Source: Iodidimonas muriae
Lineage (GTDB): Bacteria > Pseudomonadota > Alphaproteobacteria > Sphingomonadales > Rhodothalassiaceae
Assembly (NCBI RefSeq): GCF_014647255.1
Contig: NZ_BMOV01000005.1
Coordinates: 174,579 to 238,578 of the forward strand
Length of the DNA: 64,000 bases
Direction of reading: 5' to 3'
Position numbers and translations under genes: made by a program. Below, piece after piece: positions 5,901 to 13,772 of the stretch (positions within the stretch are counted from its first letter, which is position 1; each line of letters begins with the position of its first letter). The notes under the pieces were generated by a model that saw only the letters and a program-made list of their open reading frames with translations, was not told the DNA's origin and did no database searches.

Positions 5901-8117
5901 ATGTCATTTATCAGCAGAATGCGGCACAGGCTGGGCGGTGAGCAAAAGGAAAGCGCCGTTTCCGGCCTGGGCTATGCGAAGGGGCGGTATCCGGGGGCAG
6001 CGCTTTTGTCTATGGGGAGCGCCAATTGGAGCGCTCGCAGCTATCAGGCTTTGGTGCAAAATGGCTTTCGCGACAATGTGGTGGCCAATCGTGCGGTGCG
6101 GTTGGTGGCGGAATGTGCGGCCTCTGTGCCGATCCATGTGATGCGCGCCGATCATCGTGTGGCTGCGCATCCTTTGCTTGATGTGCTGGCTTCTCCCAAT
6201 CCCATGCAGGATGGTGCCAGCTTTTTAGAGCAGGTTTATGCCTGGTTGTTGCTGGCGGGCAATGCCTATATCGAGCGCGTGGAGGCTTCTTCGGGGCGTG
6301 TGGCAGAGCTTTATGCCTTGCGCCCGGAACGGATGACGGTGGTTCCCGGTGCGCGTGGGTGGCCCGAAGCCTATGACTATCGGTTGGGTGGCCATGTGCA
6401 TCGCTTCAAGGTGCATCAGCCCAGTGGCCGTTCGCCTATCCTGCATCTGAAGAATTTTCATCCCGCGGATGATCATTATGGCCTGTCGGCGCTGGAGGCG
6501 GCGGCAAAGTCTATGGATGTGCACAATGCGGCATCAAGCTGGAACAAGGCTCTTTTGGACAATGCGGCGCGGCCTTCGGGGGCTTTGGTGTTTGAGCCGG
6601 GGGACGGTGTTCCGGGCAATTTGACAGACGAGCAGGTGAGCCGTCTCAAGTCCGAGATGGAGGCGCAGTTCCAAGGGGCCGCCAATGCCGGCCGGCCTCT
6701 TTTGCTGGAAGGCGGCTTGAAATGGCAGCAGATGGCCTTTTCGCCGGCGGATATGGATTTCATCAACACCAAGAATGTGGCGGCCCGCGAGATTGCGCTG
6801 GCCTTCGGGGTGCCGCCGATGCTGCTGGGCATTCCCGGCGACAATACCTATGCCAATTATCAGGAAGCCAATCGGGCCTTGTGGCGGTTGACCCTGCTGC
6901 CTTTGGTGGATCGGGTGTTGTTGGGCCTATCGCGCTTTTTGTCGAAAGAAGGGGATGCGGTGCGGCTGGTGGCGGACCGCGATGCGCTGCCTGCTTTGGC
7001 CGTTGAACGTGAAGCCCTGTGGGCGCGTGTGGGGGCGGCGGCCTTCCTGACCGTGAATGAGCAGCGCGCGGCGGTGGGTCTGGAGCCGGTTGCGGGAGGC
7101 GATGCGCTGTCGGTGGACCGGGGGGAGGATCCGCGCCCTTTTGATTTTGGCGGCCAGGCCAGCATTGGTCGCCAGATGAAGGGACAGGCGGTGGTTGCAA
7201 CCCGTGCGGCGCGCTTTGCGGATCTGAAGCGGGATTTTGAGGCGGCGAAGGCGGACGGCAAGCCCCACAAAATCTGGCGCACCCGCAAGGATGGCGATGT
7301 GCGTTCCAGCCATGCGGCGATGGACGGTGTCGAGGTGGGCATCGATGCGCGTTTTGATGTGCATGGCGAGCAGTTGTTGCTGCCATCGGACCCCGCTGGC
7401 TCCTTCGAGCAGACGGCAAATTGCCGCTGCTTTGTGGACTATGTGGACGAGGGGGAGGGCGAAGTGGGGGAGGTTTCCCGTGTTGATGGTCGGCTTGCGG
7501 AATTTCAGGGTGATCGGAAATTTATTGAAGCCAGGGAAGGCGGTTTGCGCGCCGATGGCAACATTCCCATTGATAAAAATGGCGAGCCTATCGACCAGAG
7601 CGGCGTGACTATCGGTGCAGGTGTGGATTTGGGGCAGCAAACTCGCGCCGGCCTTGCGGCCTTGGGGGTGGATGAGCAGATATTAGAGCGTTTGACGCCT
7701 TATCTTGGCAAAAGACGGGAGGTGGCCCAGCGCGTGCTGCGAGAGCAGCCCTTGTATTTATCCGTGGAAGAAGCGCGCGATCTGACAAATAAGGTGCATG
7801 ATGGTATTTTCGTGAGATTGGTGGCGGCTTATGATCGGGAAAGCACACAGCGCTTCTTCGATCTGGCGTCCGAGGCTCAGACGGTGATTGCCAGCGTATC
7901 CTTGCAATATGGTCCAAATTTTGGACCAAAGGGAAATAACAAGGCGCCAAAATTCTGGGGGTTTGTCACCCAAGGGGACTGGCAAAGCGCGCTGGAGGAA
8001 TTGCGCGATTTTGGGGACGGGTTCGGGCCTCGTCGTAATAAAGAAGCTCAAAAACTGCTTGAGGCATTTCCCAATCTCAACGATCCCGGCAAACTCCCGG
8101 ACCGTAAAAAACCATGA
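5901..8117 (+). CDS. portal protein fused to MuF fragment and pesticin-like muramidase (g3-like, fusion)
   Basis: 738 residues, nearly twice the usual GTA/HK97 portal length. Residues 1-405 are a full HK97-type portal ending in the usual NEQRAAVGLEPVAGGDAL. Residues ~440-515 match the C-terminal half of the MuF/SPP1 gp7 domain (W459, R..H471, NCRC 507-510). Residues ~535-725 resemble the pesticin/T4-lysozyme-like muramidase. REGG supplies Glu546, SGVTIGAG supplies Thr570 and VDLGQ supplies Asp576, in the order and spacing of the pesticin catalytic set. Then AQTVIASVSLQYG and ALEELRDFGDG follow. The portal is the DNA gate of the head. The tail domain should cut peptidoglycan glycan strands. 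ATG 5901 is preferred over upstream starts. Confidence 0.9.
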   Translation: MSFISRMRHRLGGEQKESAVSGLGYAKGRYPGAALLSMGSANWSARSYQALVQNGFRDNVVANRAVRLVAECAASVPIHVMRADHRVAAHPLLDVLASPNPMQDGASFLEQVYAWLLLAGNAYIERVEASSGRVAELYALRPERMTVVPGARGWPEAYDYRLGGHVHRFKVHQPSGRSPILHLKNFHPADDHYGLSALEAAAKSMDVHNAASSWNKALLDNAARPSGALVFEPGDGVPGNLTDEQVSRLKSEMEAQFQGAANAGRPLLLEGGLKWQQMAFSPADMDFINTKNVAAREIALAFGVPPMLLGIPGDNTYANYQEANRALWRLTLLPLVDRVLLGLSRFLSKEGDAVRLVADRDALPALAVEREALWARVGAAAFLTVNEQRAAVGLEPVAGGDALSVDRGEDPRPFDFGGQASIGRQMKGQAVVATRAARFADLKRDFEAAKADGKPHKIWRTRKDGDVRSSHAAMDGVEVGIDARFDVHGEQLLLPSDPAGSFEQTANCRCFVDYVDEGEGEVGEVSRVDGRLAEFQGDRKFIEAREGGLRADGNIPIDKNGEPIDQSGVTIGAGVDLGQQTRAGLAALGVDEQILERLTPYLGKRREVAQRVLREQPLYLSVEEARDLTNKVHDGIFVRLVAAYDRESTQRFFDLASEAQTVIASVSLQYGPNFGPKGNNKAPKFWGFVTQGDWQSALEELRDFGDGFGPRRNKEAQKLLEAFPNLNDPGKLPDRKKP

Positions 8118-8141
8118 GCGCCGCTAAGGTGCCATGATCGT

Positions 8142-8747
8142 TCAAGGCTGAGAGTCCGGCGTGCCCGCTAATAGGATGATTTCAGGGTCACTTGTCTTTC
8201 TGAGCTCGTCCGATGTGTCGGACAGGCCATAGCTCTCTTTCTGCCAGTTATTATAGTCGGTCGTGACCATCTCATACCATGCGATCAGATGATCGGCGGC
8301 TTCCTGAAAGCGGTCATCTCTTTTTCTGGTCAGGATCGTCAGCATCGGGTCGTCTGTGTAACTACGGGAAACATCGAAATGAAGCACCCCGATAGCGACG
8401 ATCTCACCATCGGTGGTGAGGACGACCGCGCCCTTCTCATCGCAGGAGTGTGGGCGGCAGGCGGAAAAGCGGACGAGATTATCTGAGAAATAGACCGGCT
8501 CATCGGGAGGTCCACCAAGGACGGTATTGACTTGCCCCAACATGGTTCCGTTTTCATAGAGCCACCCTGCGGGCCGGTCTCCGATGAATGCCTCCCTCGC
8601 TTCACGGAAGGCTGGATCCCACATGAGTCGATTGGTGTTGCGGCATTCCGAGAGTGTGTGGATTGTGCAATCCCCGGCTCGACCCGTTGCCGGGATGAAC
8701 GACAAGATACAGGCGGTAAGGAGCAGGGGAAGCGCGTGCCGTGTCAT
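8142..8747 (-). CDS. Ivy-like periplasmic lysozyme inhibitor, candidate immunity protein
   Basis: 201 residues with a Sec signal peptide (HALPLLLTACILSFIPATGRA, cleavage before GDC). The key motif is SACRPHSC followed by GAVVL (C97, H100, C102). It mirrors the CKPHDC loop of Ivy, whose His enters the lysozyme active site inside a short disulfide loop. The rest is longer and diverged from Ivy (157 residues in E. coli). It is convergent with the portal-muramidase gene, 24 bp apart, and on the strand opposite the GTA genes. I infer that it protects the producer's cell wall from that muramidase. Family assignment rests mainly on the loop and its context. Confidence 0.7.
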   Translation of the reverse strand: MTRHALPLLLTACILSFIPATGRAGDCTIHTLSECRNTNRLMWDPAFREAREAFIGDRPAGWLYENGTMLGQVNTVLGGPPDEPVYFSDNLVRFSACRPHSCDEKGAVVLTTDGEIVAIGVLHFDVSRSYTDDPMLTILTRKRDDRFQEAADHLIAWYEMVTTDYNNWQKESYGLSDTSDELRKTSDPEIILLAGTPDSQP

Positions 8748-8966
8748 TTTGACTTTGGCTCCAATTCCGACTGGATGAATTAGTGACAGGAGATATGGCC
8801 GGTAAGAATACAACCTGCGCGCAATGGCGTCCATAGTTTCATCTATCTATAGAATGCTACTGGACAATGCGGCGAGGCTATCCCCGCGCTCGCGCGGGAG
8901 CGCGAAGCTCTGTGGGCGCGGGTGGGAGCGGCTGCTTTCCTGATCGTGCCGTAATCCGGCACGATG

Positions 8967-8986
8967 CTGTTCCTGATTGTCACCGG
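8967..8986 (+). repeat. 20-bp direct repeat, copy 1 (cassette trailer)
   Basis: CTGTTCCTGATTGTCACCGG, repeated at 9634-9653 with one mismatch. The two copies sit after the two successive cassette remnants, and CACGAT precedes each. This indicates that the 3' trailer of the cassette was duplicated along with it. Confidence 0.75.
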
Positions 8987-9470
8987 AAAGCTTTTACCGC
9001 CAGCCGCAACGGATGTGGGCGATCGCCCAAAAGAGTGCGCGGACCTGTGGGGTGCCGCCGATGCTTTTGGGCATTCCCGGCGGCGATGCCTCTGTCGATT
9101 ATCAGGAATTCAATCGGGCTTTGTGGTTGAGGGAGGGTCGAGCTGATTCAGAAAGAAAATTTGGATATTGATGAAGATTTTTTGGACCAAAGGGAGGGGT
9201 TTTTACGTCAAGCCTATATATTGGACGAGGGCGGTAAAACGATTGATGACAGCGGTGTGACGGTTGGAGGCGGCCTTGCGGTGGCGCGGAATTTTAACCG
9301 TCATAGCCGTTATCTTCGCTTTCAGGATTTGCCACCTGCAGCACAGACGGTCATCGCCAGCGTGGCGACGCAATATGGGCCGAATTTGCATCTTTCGTCA
9401 AAAGAGGGCGGCACGCCGAGATTTTGGGGGTTCGTGACCCGGGGCGAATGGCAGAAAGCTTTGGAAGAGC

Positions 9471-9506
9471 TCCGCTTCTTTGGATGGGGGCCATCTGTCC
9501 CGCCGC
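9471..9506 (+). repeat. 36-bp exact repeat, copy A (inside muramidase remnant)
   Basis: These 36 bases, from TCCGCTTCTTTGG through CTGTCCCGCCGC, are identical to 61163-61198 in the same orientation. Here they cover the frameshifted DGGHLSRR region of the decayed muramidase, which aligns with GDGFGPRR of the intact enzyme. Confidence 0.9.
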
Positions 9507-9633
9507 GACAAAGAGGCCAACAAGCTGTTGGAGGCGTTTCCATATCTCAAAGACCCCGGCAAACGCTCAAAACGTCAAGAAGCCATGAGCGTTGCCGCCA
9601 TGGCAGACAGCACGATCAGGGGTTAGGGATTTT

Positions 9634-9653
9634 CTGTTCCTGATTGTTACCGG
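9634..9653 (+). repeat. 20-bp direct repeat, copy 2 (cassette trailer)
   Basis: Second copy of the sequence at 8967-8986, with one mismatch (T for C). It lies between the muramidase remnant and the DUF6127 gene. Confidence 0.75.
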
Positions 9654-9745
9654 GCTTTGTCCGGTGAAGAGCTGCATCAATGGGCCTTGTAGCGTTTTCA
9701 GCGTCATATCATTCAGCATATTTCGGATCAAAGGAAGTGGCCATT

Positions 9746-10063
9746 GTGACCGATCAAATTGAGCCGGCCATCCTCACGGCGCTTGTGGAACAGGCCCAGG
9801 CGCAGGGGGCCAACAGCCCCACCTTGCGGGCATTGGTGGAAGAAGCCAGCGAACGTGGAGCGATGCGGGTATTGCGCCATGTGGGGTTGGAAGACGAGCA
9901 AGCGCTTCGGGATGTGCGCGAATTGCGTGATCTTTTGGGGGCTTGGCGCGTCGCGCGCCGCACCGCCTGGCACACGATTGTGCGCTGGGTGATAACGGGT
10001 TTGATGCTTGCCATTGTTGCAGGGCTGACCCTGAAATTGAAACTCTGGCCGCCTGCCGGCTGA
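9746..10063 (+). CDS. DUF6127-like GTA-associated membrane protein (g3.5 position)
   Basis: 105 residues from GTG 9746, which has AAGGAAG 8 nt upstream. The frame is open to 9680 but the upstream part is not conserved-looking. Features are PTLRALVEEASERGAMRVL, then ELRDLLGAWRVARRTAW, and one C-terminal membrane segment (VITGLMLAIVAGLTL). This is the pattern of the DUF6127 proteins found between portal and prohead protease genes in alphaproteobacterial GTA clusters. Function unknown. The position supports a GTA origin for the cluster and marks the end of the cassette insertions. Confidence 0.7.
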   Translation: MTDQIEPAILTALVEQAQAQGANSPTLRALVEEASERGAMRVLRHVGLEDEQALRDVRELRDLLGAWRVARRTAWHTIVRWVITGLMLAIVAGLTLKLKLWPPAG

Positions 10064-10079
10064 ATTCGGGAAATCCACG

Positions 10080-10754
10080 ATGGAGCAAAATACGGTGCAT
10101 GCCGCTTTCAATGTGAAGGCGGCAAACGGAGAAGGTGCGTTTGAAGGCTATGCGTCGGTTTTTGATCTGTTGGATGATGGCGACGACATCATGCAGCGGG
10201 GCGCTTTTGAAGCATCCTTGAAGGCGCGTCCGGCAGCACAGGTCAAGCTGTTATGGCAGCATGATCCCACCCAGCCCTTGGGAGTGATCGAGGCGCTTCA
10301 TGAAGATTCGCGCGGCTTGTTCGTGAAGGGCCGTTTGCTGATGGATGTGGAAAAAGCGCGCGAAGCCCATGCCTTGATGCGGATGGGCGCTTTGGATGGG
10401 CTTTCTATAGGATATCGTGTCGTCAAAGCGCGTCAGGATGCGAAAACCGGGGCGCGCCTGCTGGATCAGGTGGATTTGTGGGAGGTGTCTTTGGTGACCT
10501 TTCCCATGCAGTCCGCGGCGCGGGTCCATGCCTTTAAGGCGGGAAACAAGACAACCATCCGGGATTTCGAAACCTTTCTGCGAGAGGCAGGCGGGTTTTC
10601 ACGCCGCGAAGCCAAAGCGCTTGCGGCGCATGGCTTCAAGGGGCTTGGCCATCGGGAAGATGATGCGGGCTGGCTTGAGGCGATGGACAGCATTCACCGA
10701 ATGACGGCTGTCCTTGAACAGGCAAATTTGAACAATGAAGGAACGCTTTTATGA
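10080..10754 (+). CDS. HK97-family prohead protease (g4-like)
   Basis: 224 residues. The protease core shows EGYASVFD...DDGDDIMQRGAF, His61 (LLWQHDPTQPLG), Ser109 (DGLSIGYRV) and an acidic residue in LWEVSLVTFPMQ, the catalytic set of U35 herpesvirus-fold proteases. It matures the capsid by removing the scaffold-like N-terminus of the major capsid protein. The ~60-residue C-terminal extension is helical and may serve as scaffold. The stop overlaps the capsid gene start by 4 bp. Confidence 0.93.
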   Translation: MEQNTVHAAFNVKAANGEGAFEGYASVFDLLDDGDDIMQRGAFEASLKARPAAQVKLLWQHDPTQPLGVIEALHEDSRGLFVKGRLLMDVEKAREAHALMRMGALDGLSIGYRVVKARQDAKTGARLLDQVDLWEVSLVTFPMQSAARVHAFKAGNKTTIRDFETFLREAGGFSRREAKALAAHGFKGLGHREDDAGWLEAMDSIHRMTAVLEQANLNNEGTLL

Positions 10755-11986
10755 GCCAGTCAACCACCGCCCTGCAAGTGAAAGCCGCTGTTGAGCGGCT
10801 TGGGCAGACCTTTGAGGCCTTTAAGGCCAATAATGATGCTGCAGAGATCGAACGGCGGACAAAAGGCTATGCGGATCACCTGATTGAAGAAAAATTGGGC
10901 CGCTTGAGCGAGGAAATGAAACGCCTTGAGGCGCAGATCGATGGTGTGTCGGTGGCGGCGAACCGTCCGTCTTTATCGGGAGATACGGGGTCTGGCCGGG
11001 TTGTGGACGCGCATAAATCCGCTTTTGTGAATGGCTATGTCCGCAAGGGGCTAGAGCGCGATGTGGCGCGTTTGGAAGAAAAATCCCTTAATATCGCAAC
11101 GCCGTCGGAAGGGGGCTATGCGGTGCCGATGGAAATCGATCATTTGATCGAGCAGCGTTTGAAAGACTTGTCTCCTATCCGCTCTATTGCATCGGTTACG
11201 CAGATTGGGTCGGCCAATTACCGCAAGCTGGTAGCCACCACCGGCCCCGCTTCCGGCTGGGTTGGGGAAAGCGATGCCCGCGCCGAAACCGCAAGCCCGG
11301 ATTTTGCCGAAATCGCGCCGCCCATGGGCGAGATTTTTGCCAATCCGGCAGCCACACAAACCATGCTGGATGATGCCTTTTTCGATGTGGAAAGCTGGCT
11401 CGCTGGCGAATTGGCTTTGGAATTTGCGCAAAAAGAAGGGGCCGCGTTCATTTCTGGCGATGGCATCAACAAGCCGAAGGGATTTCTTGCCAGTGTGACC
11501 AGCGCCGCCAATGATGCAACGCGGGCTTTTGGCGCCATTCAGCATGTGAGCACAGGAGTTGCGGGAGATTTTTCGGCCAGCGATCCGGCAGACCATCTGT
11601 TTGATCTGGTGCATAGCCTGAAGGCGGGCTATCGGGCCGGGGCGCAGTTTGTGATGAATTCCGCCACCTTGAATATGATCCGCAAGTTCAAGGATGCCGA
11701 TGGCGATTATCTTTGGCGGCCCGGCCTTCAGCAGGGGCAGGCCAGCACTTTGTTGGGGTTCCCGGTGGTGGAAGCCGAAGATATGCCGGATGTGGAGGCC
11801 GATAGCCTGTCGGTGGCTTTTGGCAATTTCCAGCGCGGTTATCTGATTGCCGACCGCATGGGAACGCGGGTGTTGCGCGATCCTTATTCCAACAAGCCAT
11901 TCGTGCATTTCTACACCACTCGGCGGGTTGGCGGCAGTGTCGTGAATTCCGACGCCATCAAATTGCTGAAATTCTCGGCGGCCTGA
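10751..11986 (+). CDS. HK97-fold major capsid protein (g5-like)
   Basis: 411 residues. Residues 1-~100 form the charged coiled-coil delta domain that the prohead protease should remove. Near 120 begins the HK97 fold, recognisable from EGGYAVPMEIDHLIEQRL, SPIRSIASV, PASGWVGESDARAET, FFDVESWLAGELALEFAQKE and the closing LGFPVVEAEDMP and HFYTTRRVGG. It builds the DNA-containing head. It is translationally coupled to the protease gene and followed by a terminator-like hairpin. Confidence 0.95.
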   Translation: MSQSTTALQVKAAVERLGQTFEAFKANNDAAEIERRTKGYADHLIEEKLGRLSEEMKRLEAQIDGVSVAANRPSLSGDTGSGRVVDAHKSAFVNGYVRKGLERDVARLEEKSLNIATPSEGGYAVPMEIDHLIEQRLKDLSPIRSIASVTQIGSANYRKLVATTGPASGWVGESDARAETASPDFAEIAPPMGEIFANPAATQTMLDDAFFDVESWLAGELALEFAQKEGAAFISGDGINKPKGFLASVTSAANDATRAFGAIQHVSTGVAGDFSASDPADHLFDLVHSLKAGYRAGAQFVMNSATLNMIRKFKDADGDYLWRPGLQQGQASTLLGFPVVEAEDMPDVEADSLSVAFGNFQRGYLIADRMGTRVLRDPYSNKPFVHFYTTRRVGGSVVNSDAIKLLKFSAA

Positions 11987-12017
11987 TCATAGGCGTGATG
12001 CCCGGTTGAGGCACAGG

Positions 12018-12049
12018 GGGCGGGGGCAGAGGATGCGTCCGCCCTTTTT
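12018..12049 (+). terminator. terminator-like hairpin after the capsid gene
   Basis: GGGCGG (12018-12023) pairs with CCGCCC (12039-12044) around a 15-nt loop, followed by five T. It lies in the only sizeable gap (about 120 bp) of the GTA run on the plus strand, between capsid and connector genes. Partial termination here would give more head than tail protein, unless an antiterminator acts. Confidence 0.5.
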
Positions 12050-12108
12050 CGTGCAAGGCCGGTTTTTGATACAGCACCGGAATTTATCTAGACGGACAGG
12101 AAAGCCTT

Positions 12109-12669
12109 ATGATCACCCTGCTGCAACCCCCGCCGGTGGAACCGCTGGAACTGGCCGAAATCAAAGCCCATCTGCGGATCGACCATATGGATGAGGACAG
12201 TCTTCTTCAAAGCTATTTGCAAGCGGCGCGGCGGACTGTGGAAGACTTTCTTGGCCGGGCGCTGATCATGCAGCGCTGGCAGTTGGTGCGGGATCAATGG
12301 CCCGAAAATGGGCCGGTGTGCCTGCCCAAACCGCCGCTATTGTCGGTGGAGGCGGTACGCTTGATCCACAGGGCTGGCGAAACCCAAATCCTGGACCCAC
12401 TGCTTTACCGCGTGGAAAGCCGTGCAGAGCCGGGCTTTCTTGTGGCGACATCTGTGGGCGGTTTTCCAAAAGCCGGCCAAAGACATGGCGGCATCGAGAT
12501 TGATTTCTCTGCTGGATATGGCCCCGCAGCACAAGATATTCCCGCGCCCATCCGGCACGCCATTTTGTTGGTGGTTGCATCGCTTTATCAGCAGCGCGGC
12601 GGAACGGGCCATATATTGGCGCAATCGGTACGCAGCCTGCTTGGCCCATACCGGATGGTGCGCTTATGA
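12109..12669 (+). CDS. head-tail connector / adaptor protein (g6-like)
   Basis: 186 residues. The N-terminal LAEIKAHLRID...DEDSLLQSYLQAARRTVEDFLGR is the signature of the gp6-like head-tail connectors, and IRHAILLVVASLYQQRGG closes the domain. It forms the ring under the portal that links head to tail. It overlaps the next gene by 4 bp, starting a tightly coupled run of tail-assembly genes. Confidence 0.9.
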   Translation: MITLLQPPPVEPLELAEIKAHLRIDHMDEDSLLQSYLQAARRTVEDFLGRALIMQRWQLVRDQWPENGPVCLPKPPLLSVEAVRLIHRAGETQILDPLLYRVESRAEPGFLVATSVGGFPKAGQRHGGIEIDFSAGYGPAAQDIPAPIRHAILLVVASLYQQRGGTGHILAQSVRSLLGPYRMVRL

Positions 12670-12998
12670 GCGGGGAATTGGATGCAGGTCAGCTTGACCA
12701 GAGAGTGGAGCATCAACGCCCGCATTGGCTGACAGATGAAACCGGTGCCCCCGTTGAGAGTTGGGAGGGATTGGGCCGCCTTTGGGCGACCGTGGAGCCA
12801 TTGGGTGCGGACGATCCTTTGTCGGCGGATCGCCCGCATAACCGTGTGCGCTATCGTTTGATTATTCGGGCCTTGGCCGATATGCGCCCCGGTGACCGGG
12901 TTTTATGGCGCGGGCGGGCGCTGGATATTCGCTCCATTGCCCCACATGCGGCAGATACGACATTTTTAACTCTTGGCTGTGAGGAGCGTCTTCCATGA
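12666..12998 (+). CDS. head-tail joining / stopper protein (g7-like)
   Basis: 110 residues with the pattern of phage head-tail joining proteins: LDQRVEHQRP, GAPVESWEGLGRLWATVEPL, NRVRYRLIIRALADMRPGDRVLWRGRALDIRSI and a closing LTLGCEE. It should form the stopper ring that holds packaged DNA until the tail attaches. It overlaps its neighbours on both sides by 4 bp. Confidence 0.88.
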   Translation: MSGELDAGQLDQRVEHQRPHWLTDETGAPVESWEGLGRLWATVEPLGADDPLSADRPHNRVRYRLIIRALADMRPGDRVLWRGRALDIRSIAPHAADTTFLTLGCEERLP

Positions 12999-13354
12999 TC
13001 GAGATGCGCCTTGATGGCAAGGAGGCCGTGGAACGGGGGTTGGAAAAAGCCGTTTCCCGCGCCGAGCAAGCCTTGCGCAAACAGCTTGAAGAGGCGGCCA
13101 ATGATCTGGCCGATCTGGCCCGTGCGCAGATTTTGACACAAAGGCAGGCAGGTCGCGTCACACCAAGCGTTTTGGCGGAAAGCCTGTCTGTTGCGCCGCT
13201 TGAGACCGGATTTTCGGTTCAAGCCAGCGCGCCTCATGCGGTGTTTGTGGAACTGGGAACAGCGCGGATGGCGGCGGAGCCTTTCTTGCAACCGGCCTTT
13301 GATGAGGTGGTGACAGGACTGCGCACCGCCCTGAGCAAAGGAGATACCGCATGA
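12995..13354 (+). CDS. HK97 gp10-like tail-completion protein
   Basis: 119 residues. The body is a charged helix followed by a beta region ending in APHAVFVELGTARMAAEPFLQPAFDE, the hallmark of HK97 gp10-family proteins (the E-x-GT and P-x-x-P-A pattern). It should take part in head-tail joining or tail completion. The R. capsulatus core list has no separate gene that I can equate with it, so this cluster looks slightly more phage-like here. Confidence 0.87.
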   Translation: MIEMRLDGKEAVERGLEKAVSRAEQALRKQLEEAANDLADLARAQILTQRQAGRVTPSVLAESLSVAPLETGFSVQASAPHAVFVELGTARMAAEPFLQPAFDEVVTGLRTALSKGDTA

Positions 13355-13752
13355 GCCTTTCCGGATTTTTAAGCCTGCAACGGGCCGTCATTGATCATCT
13401 GACAAGCGATAGTGCGCTTATGGCGCAAATTTCCGGTGTCTTCGATGAGCCGCACCATCGCACGGCTTTGCCTTTTGTGTTGGTAGGGCCGCTTCAGGCA
13501 AGCGATTGGTCGGCGCAGGGGCTGAACGGCAAGCGTTGGCGGCTGACTATACGGGTGTTTTCGGACAAGCCCGGTGATCATCACCTGCTTGCTTTGGCCG
13601 ATAGGGTACATGACCGGTTAATGTCTGTGCCCTTGGCTATTGAAGGCGGCCATGTGGCGGCGTTCAGCTTTGAAAGTTTGCAAACTTTGCGTGATCCCGA
13701 TGGGGTGCGGCAGGGACAGCTGCGCTTTTCGGCACTTATTCAAACTCTTTGA
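13351..13752 (+). CDS. tail terminator protein, DUF3168 (g8-like)
   Basis: 133 residues. LQRAVIDHLTSDSALMAQISGVFDE, then PFVLVGPLQASDWS, then LTIRVFSD...GDHHLLALADRVHDRL and the closing LRDPDGVRQGQLRFSALIQ are typical of DUF3168 tail terminators. These cap the tail tube and join it to the stopper ring. The gene overlaps the gp10-like gene by 4 bp. Confidence 0.9.
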   Translation: MSLSGFLSLQRAVIDHLTSDSALMAQISGVFDEPHHRTALPFVLVGPLQASDWSAQGLNGKRWRLTIRVFSDKPGDHHLLALADRVHDRLMSVPLAIEGGHVAAFSFESLQTLRDPDGVRQGQLRFSALIQTL

Positions 13753-13772
13753 TCCATGGAATGGAGATGGCC

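Larger units (their letters stand above)
8856..9653 (+). pseudogene. decayed remnants of portal-muramidase cassettes
   Basis: Three kinds of fragment homologous to the gene at 5901-8117 appear in scrambled frames. At 8856-8950, LLDNAAR is joined by deletion to the EREALWARVGAAAF region. At ~9034-9133 lies GVPPMLLGIPGG...YQEFNRALW. At 9161-9600 lies a muramidase remnant with QREGF and SGVTVGGG but without the catalytic Asp, lacking ~75 internal residues and frameshifted near 9480-9500. A trailer sequence recurs at 8967-8986 and 9634-9653. No intact start or frame exists. Divergence from the intact copy suggests an old or foreign cassette, not a fresh duplication. Confidence 0.85.

Noticed and set aside
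6763..7419. 218-residue minus-strand frame under the portal gene, considered as a nested immunity gene
   Set aside because: It is Pro/His/Arg-rich with no signal peptide, and mirrors the portal/MuF coding sequence.
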